Shown: positions 1 to 10,596 of the stretch, one piece after another
How the letters are laid out: the number at the start of each line of letters is the position of its first letter
How positions within the stretch are numbered: position 1 is the stretch's first letter
Assembly (NCBI GenBank): GCA_039881145.1
Contig: JAYKKI010000006.1
Coordinates: 17,336,501 to 17,400,500, forward strand
Origin: Druceiella hillmani
Lineage: Eukaryota > Arthropoda > Insecta > Lepidoptera > Hepialidae
Reading direction: 5' to 3'
Length of the DNA: 64,000 nt
Notes under the pieces: model-generated
Databases searched by the model: none
What the model saw: the letters and a program-made list of their open reading frames with translations, nothing else
What the model was told of the DNA's origin: nothing
Made by a program: the position numbers and the translations under genes

Positions 1-450
1 TTTAGATGCTTGTGCAATTTTGTAGACGCCACAGATGCACGATAAAGCGCTTAAGTGTAACATGGCATGTTTTACGATAACATGGTCTCATAATACGACA
101 CATAGCCACCTCCTTCGCTGCGAATGGAAAATGATTGGAAATGCGATGAACAATGTAATTTTCCATTTCTTGTGTGTTACTGATCTATTTTTCAGTAACA
201 TGGAAAACATGATATATTTTTCTCAACGAGTGCATTGGCCGTTCATAATTTGGAAATTACATTGATTTTAAGTTTGATCTATATACTGCACAAAACCATT
301 ATGACACATTAAAAATAATACAATGTCGCTTTTTTTTGTATGTCACAGACAGTGTCGAATGTTTTTCTAATAATATGTCGTTATAAAAATTAGTTACAAA
401 AATTAGAGAATTTGCTTTTGCCAGCGGTATTCTTTATTAATGCAAATTTG

Positions 451-484
<34 letters not shown>

Positions 485-3066
485 CTGTTTTGAATTTACT
501 GCTTCGAACGACTTTTAAAACAATTATGCGATTAAAAATGATAGCAAATTAAAAATCAACAATCATTTGATTCAAAATGGTTGCGAAATAGAAATGATCA
601 ATGAATTGTGCGATTAAGAATGATCGCGAATTACAAATGAACAATAATGCCATAAGAACTGATTGGAAACTGAATATGAACAATTAGGTTAAAAGTGACG
701 CGGCAGGAAAGGAGCGATGAACGGTGGTGGCCAATCAACTTGTGAAATTCAATCTCAACTTTGATTCGAGTAGCAATCTACGTCGATTTACATACAAATG
801 AGGCGGTTATATTATCATAATTAAATGAAAAGTGTTCTGAAGTGAGGCAAGGAGTCGTCCCATCACATGCTCTCCTAACACCGAATTTGTGCCCTCAGTT
901 AAACTATTAAATGTGTAGTGAAATCTATCTTTGAGTTACTCGTGAATATCTGTAATCGTATTTTTTGCATTCAAGAAGAAGGTAATATATATAAGAAGAA
1001 GGGAATATGTATGTTTGGAATTAATTGGCCAAATTTATACTAAAATGAAATGAAATATATTTAATATTTCCTTTGGATTTATTTAAAATAGAGGAATTCA
1101 ATTTTTATCGCATTTCATGATGCGTTGATCGAATACACTGCCAAAAAATAATTTTTAGGGCTTATGTTTATTAGATTGTGCTATAAAATATGTACACCGA
1201 ATAAAATTAAGGAAAATATTATTTATATTCTATAATGTGAAATCACTTTCATTATAGTAGAAATTCAAATTAAACTTGAAAAATCCAAAAATTAAATTTT
1301 TTATAAAATTATTCGACAAACTTTCATACGTCACACTATCAACGAATGAACCAAATGTGGCTTTTACGGTAGTACCTTTTGATTCATTTTAATTTGATTA
1401 TATGAATTAAATTATTATAGATCGTGAATAATAATCACAGAAACCTTGTGTTTTATTATTATTATTGATTAAATGTTATATAAATAATTTTAACGTCGAA
1501 ATGCATCTCACTCAGGATTAGACGAAGTTCGTCATTTCATGATTACCGCAAGATAAAATATCTTGTAATTTTACCATTTAATCTCCGAAATCAATAAACG
1601 TAGAGCAAAAAAAACTTTTTCAAGATTAATCTACTTCGTTATCAAATATAAATGATAGAGTTAAAAACAAATTAAAAGTGGCACGGATTATTAATATATT
1701 TGCATATTATTTCTTCTCACTTCACTCCAAACAATTATGAGTTTTGTATAATTGCTTATAAATTAGGCATTTAGTAATTAAAGTAGGATATATTTTCTAT
1801 AAAAAAACTTTGCTTTTATTACTGGCTTTTAACATTTTAATTCGAAGATACGACCAATTATTTAAGTCTAGAGCTATAGTATAACTTCCAAGATTATACA
1901 ATAGATCTTATACTTGGGAATATGATAATGTCTGCCGCTAAGATAATTTGATTTAAAAATTCTGAAAGCAGTATACATTTTTGAGGCAATACTGAGTGAG
2001 CTTCATATAATTCATTAAACCTATATAATTATTAAATTAACATTAAATCACATAAAACGTAAAAAAAACTCAAATTAGGTAATTGAGAAACAAAGTAGTT
2101 CAAAAGAATAATGTAATGTTATTGTCAACATAAATTAACTTTTGAATTGAGGATATTGTTGTAGTTATGGTTTACGACAGAAAAACCGTCAATTTTTTTT
2201 ATTGGTATATTTGATATCGAGATCTTATTAATGGATATATTTTTGCTTAAGAACATTTTTTATAAAAAAGTTTACTGGCAACTATTACTTTTTTTTTACG
2301 GGCATCTGTTACTGCTTTTTTAATATATGTTTCATAAGAAAATATTTGACAGGTAAAACATAAGGCCAGACGAATTTTATTTAACTTGTACATATTCCAT
2401 TCGATACCAAATTTTGAACTTTTTTTAATTTTCGATTTGAACCATGTTTGAAATCAACCGAGATATAAGTTTAAAGTACTTTTGTATTAAATTTCACTTT
2501 TCAACTAAGAAAAGAAGTCTTCAATTTATCTACAAATTTTATAAGTCGACCAGTAAAGAATCAAAAACAATTTTCTGGAGTTCAACAGGGATGTTTCTGT
2601 CAATGCGACAGCAATTAAGCATCTTTTTAGAATTTCTTAACAAGACAAGATATAAGAATGTCGTTGAGAAGAAAATATAGACAGACTGCAAAATAAAGAT
2701 ATGAGTTTAATTGTCTGAAAATTCATCAGTTTGGTATAATTGCTTATCATCGTCATCGAAAAAAGGAGGGGGTGTTATATTTTATTAATTTAAAGTACCA
2801 TCTTTAGTGGATCGAATATCGTTTAGACGATTATTTCTTAGTATGTTATATTAGTATTCGTAAGTACACATGTAGTTTTTGCCGGTTAATCATGTATCTG
2901 AACAAAAAGTTCAGTATTCTTGCTATACTGAAGTATGCCATAATATCTTTATTAGAACAATTTTTGAAATTAGTTTAAATTATCATTGACATTATTTTAA
3001 ATGTCATAAATCAAATAATAGGCGATAAATCTGCGTTCATAAACAAGTTCTGAACGTAACAAATAT
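1..3066. other. Gene-free AT-rich flank
   Basis: No coding region could be recognised on either strand. The open frames present (for example 2444-2680 +) have no family motif, are lysine/phenylalanine-rich as expected of AT-rich noise, and have no supporting splice context. Around 520-680 a loosely repeated 'cgattaaaaatgat/cgattaagaatgat' wording occurs, probably decayed repeat DNA. A short TA microsatellite lies at 452-482. Confidence 0.6.
452..482. repeat. (TA)n microsatellite, about 15 units
   Basis: Uninterrupted TA dinucleotide run. It is the first of a dozen such tracts in the window. Confidence 0.95.
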
Positions 3067-4010
3067 AACCGATGTAGATTTCTGTATTTCGAATTGTATG
3101 GGGTATTTTCTCTTCGGAATATCCTTTTAATGTCATTAAGATACGCATAGTTGGAAGTTTGATAAAAAATATACTAGAAGTGTGAAAAAATTCTTAATCT
3201 TAAATACTTTTATTTTCACATTATAATCGATGTCGATTACTGTATTTCGAATTTTATAGGGTATTTTCTCTTCGAAATCTCCTTTTAATGTCATTAAGAT
3301 ACGCATAGTTTAAGTTTGATAAAAAAGATACTAGAAGTGTGAAAAAATTCTTTATCTTAAATATTTTTATTTTCACATTATAATCGACGTAGATTTCTGT
3401 ATTTTGAATTTTATAGGGTATTTTGTCTTCGAAATCTCCTTTTAATGTCATTAAGATACGCATAGTTGGAAGTTTGATAAAAAATATACTAGAAGTGTGA
3501 AAAAATTCTTAATCTTAAATACTTTTATTTTCACATTATAACCGATGTAGATTTTTATATTTCGAATTTTATAGGGTATTTTCTCTTCGAAATCTTCTTT
3601 TAATGTCACTGAGATACGCATAGTTGGAAGTTTGATAAAAAATATACTAGAAGTGTGAAAAAATTCTTAATCTTAAATACTTTTATTTTCACATTATAAC
3701 CGATGTAGATTTTTATATTTCGAATTTTATAGGGTATTTTCTCTTCGAAATCTTCTTTTAATGTCACTGAGATACGCATAGTTGAAGTTTGATAAAAAAT
3801 ATACTAGAAGTGTGAAAAATGTCTTAATCTTAAATATTTTTATTTTCACATTATAACCTATTTAGATTTCGGTATTTCGAATTTTATTGGGTATTTTCTC
3901 TTCGAAATCTCCTTTTAATGTCATTAAGATACGCATAGTTGAAGTTTGATAAAAAATATACTAGAAGTGTGAAAAAATTCTTAATCTTAAATATTTTTAT
4001 TTTCACAATA
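3067..4010. repeat. Tandem satellite, about 157-bp unit, six copies
   Basis: Six head-to-tail copies start near 3071, 3229, 3387, 3543, 3702 and 3858. Each carries 'gatgtagattt..tatttcgaatttt', then 'gggtattttctcttcgaaatc', 'tgtcattaagatacgcatag' and 'atactagaagtgtgaaaaa'. Copies differ by point changes and 1-2 base indels, so the array is moderately old. Short open frames here (3254-3463 - and the start of 3939-4148 +) are read-through of the repeat and not genes. Confidence 0.93.
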
Positions 4011-5573
4011 TGTTTTTGTATTCAGATACCTAGTGACATGAAAAAATATAAAGGTAAAATATTTTGGAATCTTAAGTGTCCGTTTTGTTCTTCTTCATGT
4101 GATTACAAAAATTGTCTAATGAAAAAATTAACTAATGAATGTATTTGATGTTGGAAACTGAATTGACCTACCCTTAACTTTCTTAAACGTCATCTTCGAA
4201 ATAAAAACTGATGTCGTTATTTCGTTAAATGGTTTCTTATATTTATTGATCTTCCAAGTGAGTTGTCCGCGGTAATTGAATTTTGCCCACGGCATCGCCT
4301 GCGTGGATTTTTTATTAAAGCGGCGGGATATATGTCTGACGCAATGAGGTTATTACAACACGTTTTACTGATTTAATACACACGTTGCGCCATCTATTAG
4401 CATATTGTAGTAGTAAGTTCTGTTATTGTGAATTGACGTCTACCCCTTGTACTTTAAAATGTTTCAGTTAGTAAATAAATTGAAAGGATGAAAAATAGAA
4501 GACTGTGTTTGGGAAAAAGGGATTAATTTAACATTTCGGGCAATTTTACAAAATATCCTTTTTTTTTATTAATTTTATTTTATTTATTTTATGCTTCTAC
4601 ACATTTATTTTATATTATACACATTTTATTTTATGTTTCTTACAAATTTTCAAGGATTGTCTGCACGATTTTTATACTAATGTTGTTAAAAGATGGATTT
4701 AATTTATGAGTTTCGTTTCTTTTTTAGTACCATAAATTTAAGCAATCAAATGATTTTAAATATTTTTTTCATCAGCGATAAGGATTTTTTTTCGAAATAA
4801 AGAAGGGTTGATTTATTTACTATTAATCTTTACTTTTGTGCGACAATAAGTGTAAAATTATCGTGTAAAACATTAACGTTGAAATTTTGAAGAAAGTTGT
4901 GTGTGAAGTATGAATAAAGTATAAAAGACATGAAAATACAAAAAAAAATTGTATATAAGGACTACATCTGAATCACCACGTAAACTTCTAAACCGATTTT
5001 GGTGAAATTTGATATTTAAGAGATTATCACAATTATTTATGACCTTTTCGATTTGTTTTTAATTTTAAGATAAAAAATTATTTCCTAAAATGAGGCGATC
5101 GGTTTTTTTTTAAACTTCCTATATCCGATAAAGAGACGATTGACTACTCAGCGTATTCGAGTAGCGAGTGTGGGTTGGGGGAGGGGGGGGGAGTAATGAA
5201 TATTGCTTTATGAATTCAATGCTATAAATATTTCATAAACTAAAAAGTAAAACAAAACAATGAAACATCTCAAATGATATATAAACGGTTTTCGTGAGAA
5301 AATAAGTGCAACATGACTGCATAGTTTATTTTACTAATACATTTATTATTGAAAATTAAAGTTCGTTTTTAAGTTCTGTCAAATAATGGTATTAATAGAA
5401 AAGTAATATCATATCATTATTTACGACAGGTCAAAAGGACAAACGACGATGAACATTTCGTTCGATGGTAAACTAATATCGGCGCTAGCAAAGTAAACAA
5501 TGAAGTTTTTAAAGTGTTTATGCCTTTATTACTATGTTTAATTACAACGTGTAGTTACGCTCATTTGCCGGCA
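4011..5573. other. Non-coding stretch with a G-rich run and a repeat tail
   Basis: Nothing coding was recognised. 4965-5045 ('aaaccgattttggtgaaatttgat') resembles the 3' tail wording shared by many insect interspersed repeats. 5171-5192 is a G-rich run ('gttgggggaggggggggg'). Confidence 0.5.
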
Positions 5574-5955
5574 ATTTTGACAATTGGGTGTTTGATTAAA
5601 CTTTTTTATTTCATTAATCAAAATTTCACGGTAAAAGCTGATGAAGAGTGAACTTTTTTTTAAATAATCTTAAAAATTGACCGAGTTATAACAGTTTAAA
5701 TTTAACCTTTAGAGAAGGACGGCAATACTGTGTTGTGAGGTCATTTTTAATATTGCACATTATATTCTACGAGAGGAAAAGAGACAGGGATCTACTCAAA
5801 TCTATCCGTATCTTCAAATTTAGAAGCCTACAAATGGCTTATTTTTCAATAAATTTTTGAATTTTTTTCCAGACTGGTTTTTAATCAACTTATATTTCAC
5901 AATATTATACGAAAAATTTCAAAATTTACTATGAGTAAACTACCGTATTCTGTTT
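5574..5955 (+). repeat. Dispersed repeat A, copy 1
   Basis: About 380 bp that recurs at 39255-39625 (+) and, inverted, at 55240-55595. Shared landmarks are 'caattgggtgtttgattaa', 'gaaggacggcaatactgtg', 'attgcacattatattctacg' and 'atccgtatcttcaaatt'. No intact ORF, no obvious target-site duplication and no terminal inverted repeat were seen. It is probably a non-autonomous element or the tail of a larger one. A short piece ('tatccgtatcttcaaattta') also occurs near 15492. Confidence 0.9.
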
Positions 5956-7173
5956 GCTGAATCGAATCTCCGTTGGTCTGGGTAACGCCGGGTGATACTG
6001 TCAGTATTATATCCATTTATATAGGTGTTCAAATGGTTTTGTTTTTAAAATTGAAGTAATCGTACGGTAAGAGATGACTTGCCACAGTGCTCACAAAAGC
6101 AAAGTTACGTCTTAATTTCTATTTCACGTTTTGCTCCTTAAAAGGTTTCATTATGGTGACATTAACTGTCGTGATATTACACGCACTGAGCAAATTTGGT
6201 GTGTTATTGTGACGGATAAACCTATTTTATTTTCAAGCGTTTTCGTTTTATTTCAGTTTTTTTCACAGAATGGAATATGTCTATTGCAAAATAGATAAAT
6301 TAAAGGTTTAATCTAAAATTTCCAAGGACAAACATTCAAGGAATTGGGCTAGGATCTGTCCATTGAAGGTTCCACTGAAATGAAAAATTAGATAATTAAT
6401 TTAATTTGGAGATCGACTCCAAACATAATCAAAACCTACTTAATTATAAGTTGTTCGGTACCTTGGTGTAGTTGTGGAGAGCCAGTTCTCATTTCGCGTT
6501 CGCATTATTAATATTTTCGCGATCGCATTATTAATATTTATAAGACTCTATTTTGGGGCACTCGGATGTGTATGAAATATTCTCGGAAATTTTATAACTC
6601 TAACTGTACTAAGGCTTTGTATTATACTCTTGTTTGTAGCGAATTGGATACAAATTCTGTTATTTTGTCTCCCTATGAGGCCAGTTATGTTAATACAAAG
6701 AGATGTGTAATTTCTCGTATTACTTCCCCGTTTCATTTTGGGCACGGTTGAATATAACTATCAACAAGTAAGAAGAGATTCTCATCTAACCTTAAATTTA
6801 TTTAAAATGTTAGTCGATTCTTGTGCTGACGGTGAAGTGTGTGTATGAAAAAATTCATTATTGCATATTTCGCATGAACGGAACATCATCCGCATACGAG
6901 AAGCTTTCACAGCAAAGAAGTGTTTTTAAAATTTTATTGGTTAGCAACAAAATAGAAGGGGAAGGTAGGTTGGACCTGTTAACATTGAAAACTATCTAAA
7001 AATAATCAAAATATATTTTGAAAGTATGTGTACAATGTGCGTGCCGCTAAAATTCAGGAACGAGTCACGGTACGATCAAGGGAGTTATGTGGTGTGGTAG
7101 CCCCCTATCCCCCATCCATGAAGAAGGCTCCCGTTTTTACCTGATGGGCTTGCTTATGAGCTGGGATATTTTA
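5956..7173. other. Non-coding stretch upstream of the heat-shock-type promoter
   Basis: No recognisable coding sequence. At about 6490-6540 a short doublet ('cgcattattaatatt' twice) is visible. Overlapping opposite-strand frames at 6548-6751 have no family motif. Confidence 0.5.
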
Positions 7174-7183
7174 AAATATTGTG

Positions 7184-7380
7184 GAATGTTTGGGAATAGT
7201 CTGAACATTTGGGAACATCCCAGAACATCCCAGGTAATTTTGGAATATTTCAGAACACTCACAAATGTTTTGGAATGTTCTGGAACATTGTGGATCTAAG
7301 TGACCTAGGTGAGGCTACCCATTGGTAGGAGTATATAAAGCAAGATCCGCCGTGGGTTCGAACATCAGTTTCTTATCAGT
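7184..7380 (+). promoter_or_regulatory. Heat-shock-type promoter: HSE clusters, TATA box, initiator
   Basis: Heat-shock elements are alternating GAA and TTC triplets with 5-bp spacing. At 7273-7285 there is a perfect unit, GAA-tg-TTC-tg-GAA. A six-triplet run in register at 7203-7230 (GAA, TTt, GAA, TcC, GAA, TcC) is close to consensus, and further degenerate triplets occur at 7184-7201 and 7243-7255. A TATA box (TATATAAAG) lies at 7332-7340, and two insect initiator matches (TCAGT) lie at 7365-7369 and 7376-7380, the first about 33 bp from the TATAAA. An A-rich leader of about 165 nt with repeated 'cagtgaagtg' wording leads to the ATG at 7535, as in insect hsp70 leaders. The arrangement is seen directly. 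HSF control is inferred. Confidence 0.75.
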
Positions 7381-7534
7381 GAAGTGCAGTGAGTGAATAA
7401 AAACAAACAGTGAAGTGTGAGTAATCAAAGTGATACAGTGACTGAATATAAATCGAAAATAGAGTGTGAAAAGCGTTTAAAGTGTACTTAGTGTATTTTT
7501 TAATAAAAAGTTAATTTAATTTATATTTTATACA

Positions 7535-7651
7535 ATGTCCAAACGTAAAAGAAGAGGAAATTTTGCCAGTTCTAAAGCAAAATGGCGAAAACAAAAAGAA
7601 CAGCAAAAAAACGAAAGAGTTGAAGAGCGCGAAGTACGTTTACGTTCGTAA
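7535..7651 (+). pseudogene. Helitron leader ORF, 38 aa, basic
   Basis: An open frame starting at the first ATG after the heat-shock-type leader and stopping at 7649. It begins MSKRKRRGNFASSK and is very rich in Lys, Arg, Gln and Glu. Helitron RepHel proteins commonly start with such a low-complexity charged segment. The charged wording continues past the stop in another frame, so the stop is a break in a longer original frame. It is too short and too simple to act alone. Confidence 0.7.
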
Positions 7652-7726
7652 CGAACGAGAATGAGTACCGCGAGAAGCAGAAAAACCGAAAAACAACGAA
7701 ATGATTGAACTGAAGAACTAAGAATT

Positions 7727-8490
7727 GTGACACACTCTTATGATAAAAGACGAACGCAAGTCTCCCATGGAAATATCACCCTACGAGAAGCGCGGAAGAG
7801 AACAAGTAAACAGTACAACCTAAAAAATGAAGCATTCCACTCTGACCCGACGAAAGAATATAACAAACACAAACAAGTCGTAATCGGAAAAATGGAAAAT
7901 ACCTGCCAATTTTACAACGCGAAAAAATTCAGTAGAGAAACACTAGGAATATGTTGGATGGATGGAAAAATTCGATTGGAAGTACCCTGGAAGTACCCCC
8001 GGAAATTTCTGCATTACATGATCGGGAAAACTCCAGAATCTAAAAATATAAAAGCGAACAACGCCTGCTTCTAAACGAGTTCTTTCGGTGTCATTTCGAT
8101 CAACACTAACAGAGATGAAATCGTCTATGTTTTTTCCATCCAAGGACAAAGCTGTCACAAAATGGGAATCTGCAAGTATATTTAATCGGAAATGAAGAAA
8201 TAGAAATTGATCAACGATGCAAAATCATCAGTGGATTGAGACGAGAAATAATCCAAGACGTACAGAGGATCTTGTACAAATACAATCAACTTATTCACAT
8301 ATTCAAAATAGCACTAGAGCGAATGATTTCTGATGATTATAAAGTTATAATTCGAGCCGACAAGAGACCATCTGGAGAATACAAATGTCGATTTAATGCA
8401 CCTGAGATAGACGAAGACGCCATCGTAATTGTGGATTATGAAAACACAAGCCGTGACATAATTGTACAACGAAGAAGAGAAGGACAATAA
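7727..8490 (+). pseudogene. Helitron Rep N-terminal region, frameshifted
   Basis: Two open pieces (7727-8074 and 8236-8490) with a broken stretch between. The first carries the conserved region before the Rep domain: a CQFYNAKKF cysteine motif, then GICWMDGKIRLEVP, then GKTPESKNI. The gap still reads SFG and FSIQGQ in a shifted frame. The second carries the block around 'ALERMISDDYKVIIRADKR' and 'YKCRFNAPEIDEDAIVIVD', typical of the segment before the Helitron-like N domain. The match to the family is strong, but the gene is dead. Confidence 0.88.
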
Positions 8491-8499
8491 CAGAGACAA

Positions 8500-9660
8500 A
8501 TCAAAGAACAACTAAAATACGGACAGGCCCCCATGGGCCGACCCGACATAATAGCCCGAGTTTTTCTACAAAAAAAATGAGATTTATTGAAGTCATTACA
8601 AAATACCACATCTTTAGAAGCGTTGGATGCTGGATGAACACAATCTAAAGGCAGAAACGAGAACTGTCTCAATTACAAAATCTCATATTGATACATGACA
8701 GAATTCATCCCATGGATATCGACAAAATTATCAAGCTGAATTTCCCAATCCACAAGAAGATCCGGGGTTGTACAACATAGTTATGAAAAACATGATTCAC
8801 GAACCATGCGGGCCATTAAACCCCAATTCGCCATATATGATGGAAAATGTACAAAAAATACCCAAAACCATACTTGGACGATACACAAACCGGAGATGAT
8901 GGCTATCCCAAATACAGAAGATGATCACCCAAAAAAGTTGGCTTCACAGCAAAAATACGAATACGAGGGACAGTCGCAATGGAAATAGATAAATCAATGG
9001 GTAGTACCATATAACCCACTACATTCCAAAATGTTTCAAGCACACATAAACGTAGAATACTGCAATTTAGTGAAATTCATTGAATATGTCTGTAAGTATA
9101 TGAACAAAGGCAGTGACATGACAGTATTTAAAACAGCCAAAGACAGGGAACAACAAAACAGAAACGACGAGATCCTCATATACCAAATGGGAAGATACAT
9201 CAACAGTAACGAAGCAGCATGGCGGGTTTTTCGGTTTTCCCATACACGAACACGAATCAACTGTGAAACATCTAGAAGTATATTTGGAGAATAAGCAGAG
9301 AGTTTACTTCACAAAAGACACCACTAGAAAAATTGCAAGCGAATCACCTAAGAACACAATATTAACAACTTTTTCCAACAAACGGATCCTTTCGCGAAAA
9401 CATTGCTATTTGTCGACATACCTATTATACGTGGAACACAACAAGAATAATCTTTTAATGACGAAAACAAGGAATTCCAGTCGAGGTCGAGTATACAATG
9501 TACACCCGAATAACGCCAAATGTTTCTATCTCCGGATGTTGCTACATGAAATACGGGGACTAAAAATTTCAGGGATCCCAATACTTTTGACGGTTACCGA
9601 TGCCAGACGTACAGAGAAATATGCCAATGCTTAGGGCTATTGGAAAACGACGACCACTAA
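8500..9660 (+). pseudogene. Helitron replication-initiator core, broken
   Basis: Across frames this reads DGKCTKKYPK (about 8840-8870), DGYPKYRR (8898-8921), 'HINVEYCNLVKFIEYVCKYM' (9043-9102), a YQMGRYINSNEAAWRVF block (about 9181-9231), HLEVYLENKQRVYFT (9269-9313) and HPNNAKCFYLRMLLH (9505-9549). These are landmark strings of the Helitron Rep (HUH nickase) segment and its C-terminal flank. Stops and at least three frame changes interrupt it. The expected catalytic tyrosine region near YVCKY is recognisable, but the protein cannot be made in one piece. Confidence 0.88.
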
Positions 9661-10085
9661 TAGTTAACACTACAAGAAGCCTCACTCACAGCCATAATAC
9701 TAACAACATGTAACCCATCTAATCCAAAACAGCTATGTGATTCCTTCAAAGAGATTATGAGTGATGATATACTGTACCACAACCGACAAGCTCATCCAGA
9801 ACTGGCCTTCAAATTCAACGACGACACCTTCAATGAAACACTTAGAAGATAAATGTTTAGCAATAAAAAAACCAGACCTTAGTACAATTTGGGATGTCTG
9901 CACCACGACAAGATGCTTTCAGTGTGCTAAGCTTCGAAATTATAAAGGGCAAAAGCCACAACATCAACGAACTACTTCAGTACATTGCTCAGAACGAACC
10001 ACTCCTCAATGACAATAAAATAAAATTACAGTGTTATCATGAACCGGATCAACAACAACACTGGCGGAATTATTGCTATTGTTAA
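9661..10085 (+). pseudogene. Helitron region between Rep and helicase, truncated
   Basis: In shifting frames this reads ILTTCNPSNP (about 9690-9727), a segment around FNDDTFNE and EDKCLAI (9815-9870), then a MSAPRQDAF-like continuation. In complete Helitrons the Pif1-type helicase follows. Here the similarity fades after about 10085 and no Walker A motif was seen downstream. Confidence 0.75.
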
Positions 10086-10478
10086 CTACTATGCTTAATG
10101 GTAGCCCACGTTCGGCAGTTGTTTTGCGACTTGTCGTATCAGCTGGGTTGAAGTAAGCAGTTTCGAGAAAAAAAACAAGGTTAAAATTTGTAACAATATT
10201 ATCAAGATTAAAATTTGGAACATTACTTTACAAGTTATTATATTTACTACTTATCAATAATATCAGGTTCATAAGAAGGGTCTTTCTTATCCTCGTTGTT
10301 AGGATCCGGAAGATCTTAATATTTTTAAGTTCTCGATCGCTTCTTTTTGGTAAACTGCTCGTACGAGTATCGCACATGCGCTTATTGTTGCAATATTGAA
10401 GTGCATTAGGATCAATTCTGAGTTGTATTTATTTGTTATGGCCCGAGCGCTTTCGCAATTCAAATAATTATAACGGTG

Positions 10479-10596
10479 TCTTCGATTTAAATTTATTTTA
10501 ATAATATTACAGAGTAATACTTGATATCAAGACACGTCTTCAATTTAAATTCACTTTTAATAATATTACCAGGCAATATTTCATATCAAGAAATGG
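10479..10596. repeat. Two-copy tandem duplication, about 59 bp
   Basis: 'cttcgatttaaatttattttaataatatta...gatatcaaga' is followed directly by a diverged copy with 'cttcaatttaaattcactttt...catatcaag'. No coding content. Confidence 0.7.

Larger units (their letters stand above)
7174..10085 (+). mobile_element. Degenerate Helitron, 5' part of RepHel, helicase missing
   Basis: A rolling-circle transposon broken by frameshifts and stops. Read across frames, it shows the successive hallmarks of Helitron RepHel proteins: a basic leader; a cysteine motif followed by 'GKIRLEVP'; 'KTPESKNI'; 'FSIQGQ'; 'ALERMISDDYKVIIRADKR'; 'DGKCTKKYPK'; 'HINVEYCNLVKFIEYVCKYM'; 'HPNNAKCFYLRMLLH'; and 'LTTCNPSNP' with 'EDKCLAI'. 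The SF1 helicase (Pif1-like Walker A, GGTGKT) is absent after about 10085, so the copy is truncated and cannot move by itself. The true 5' and 3' ends (TC... and hairpin-CTRR) were not located, so the left limit is set at the heat-shock-element cluster. Confidence 0.9.

Noticed and set aside
6548..6751. Overlapping open frames on both strands
   Set aside because: Neither shows a motif or splice context. Overlap of this kind is expected by chance.
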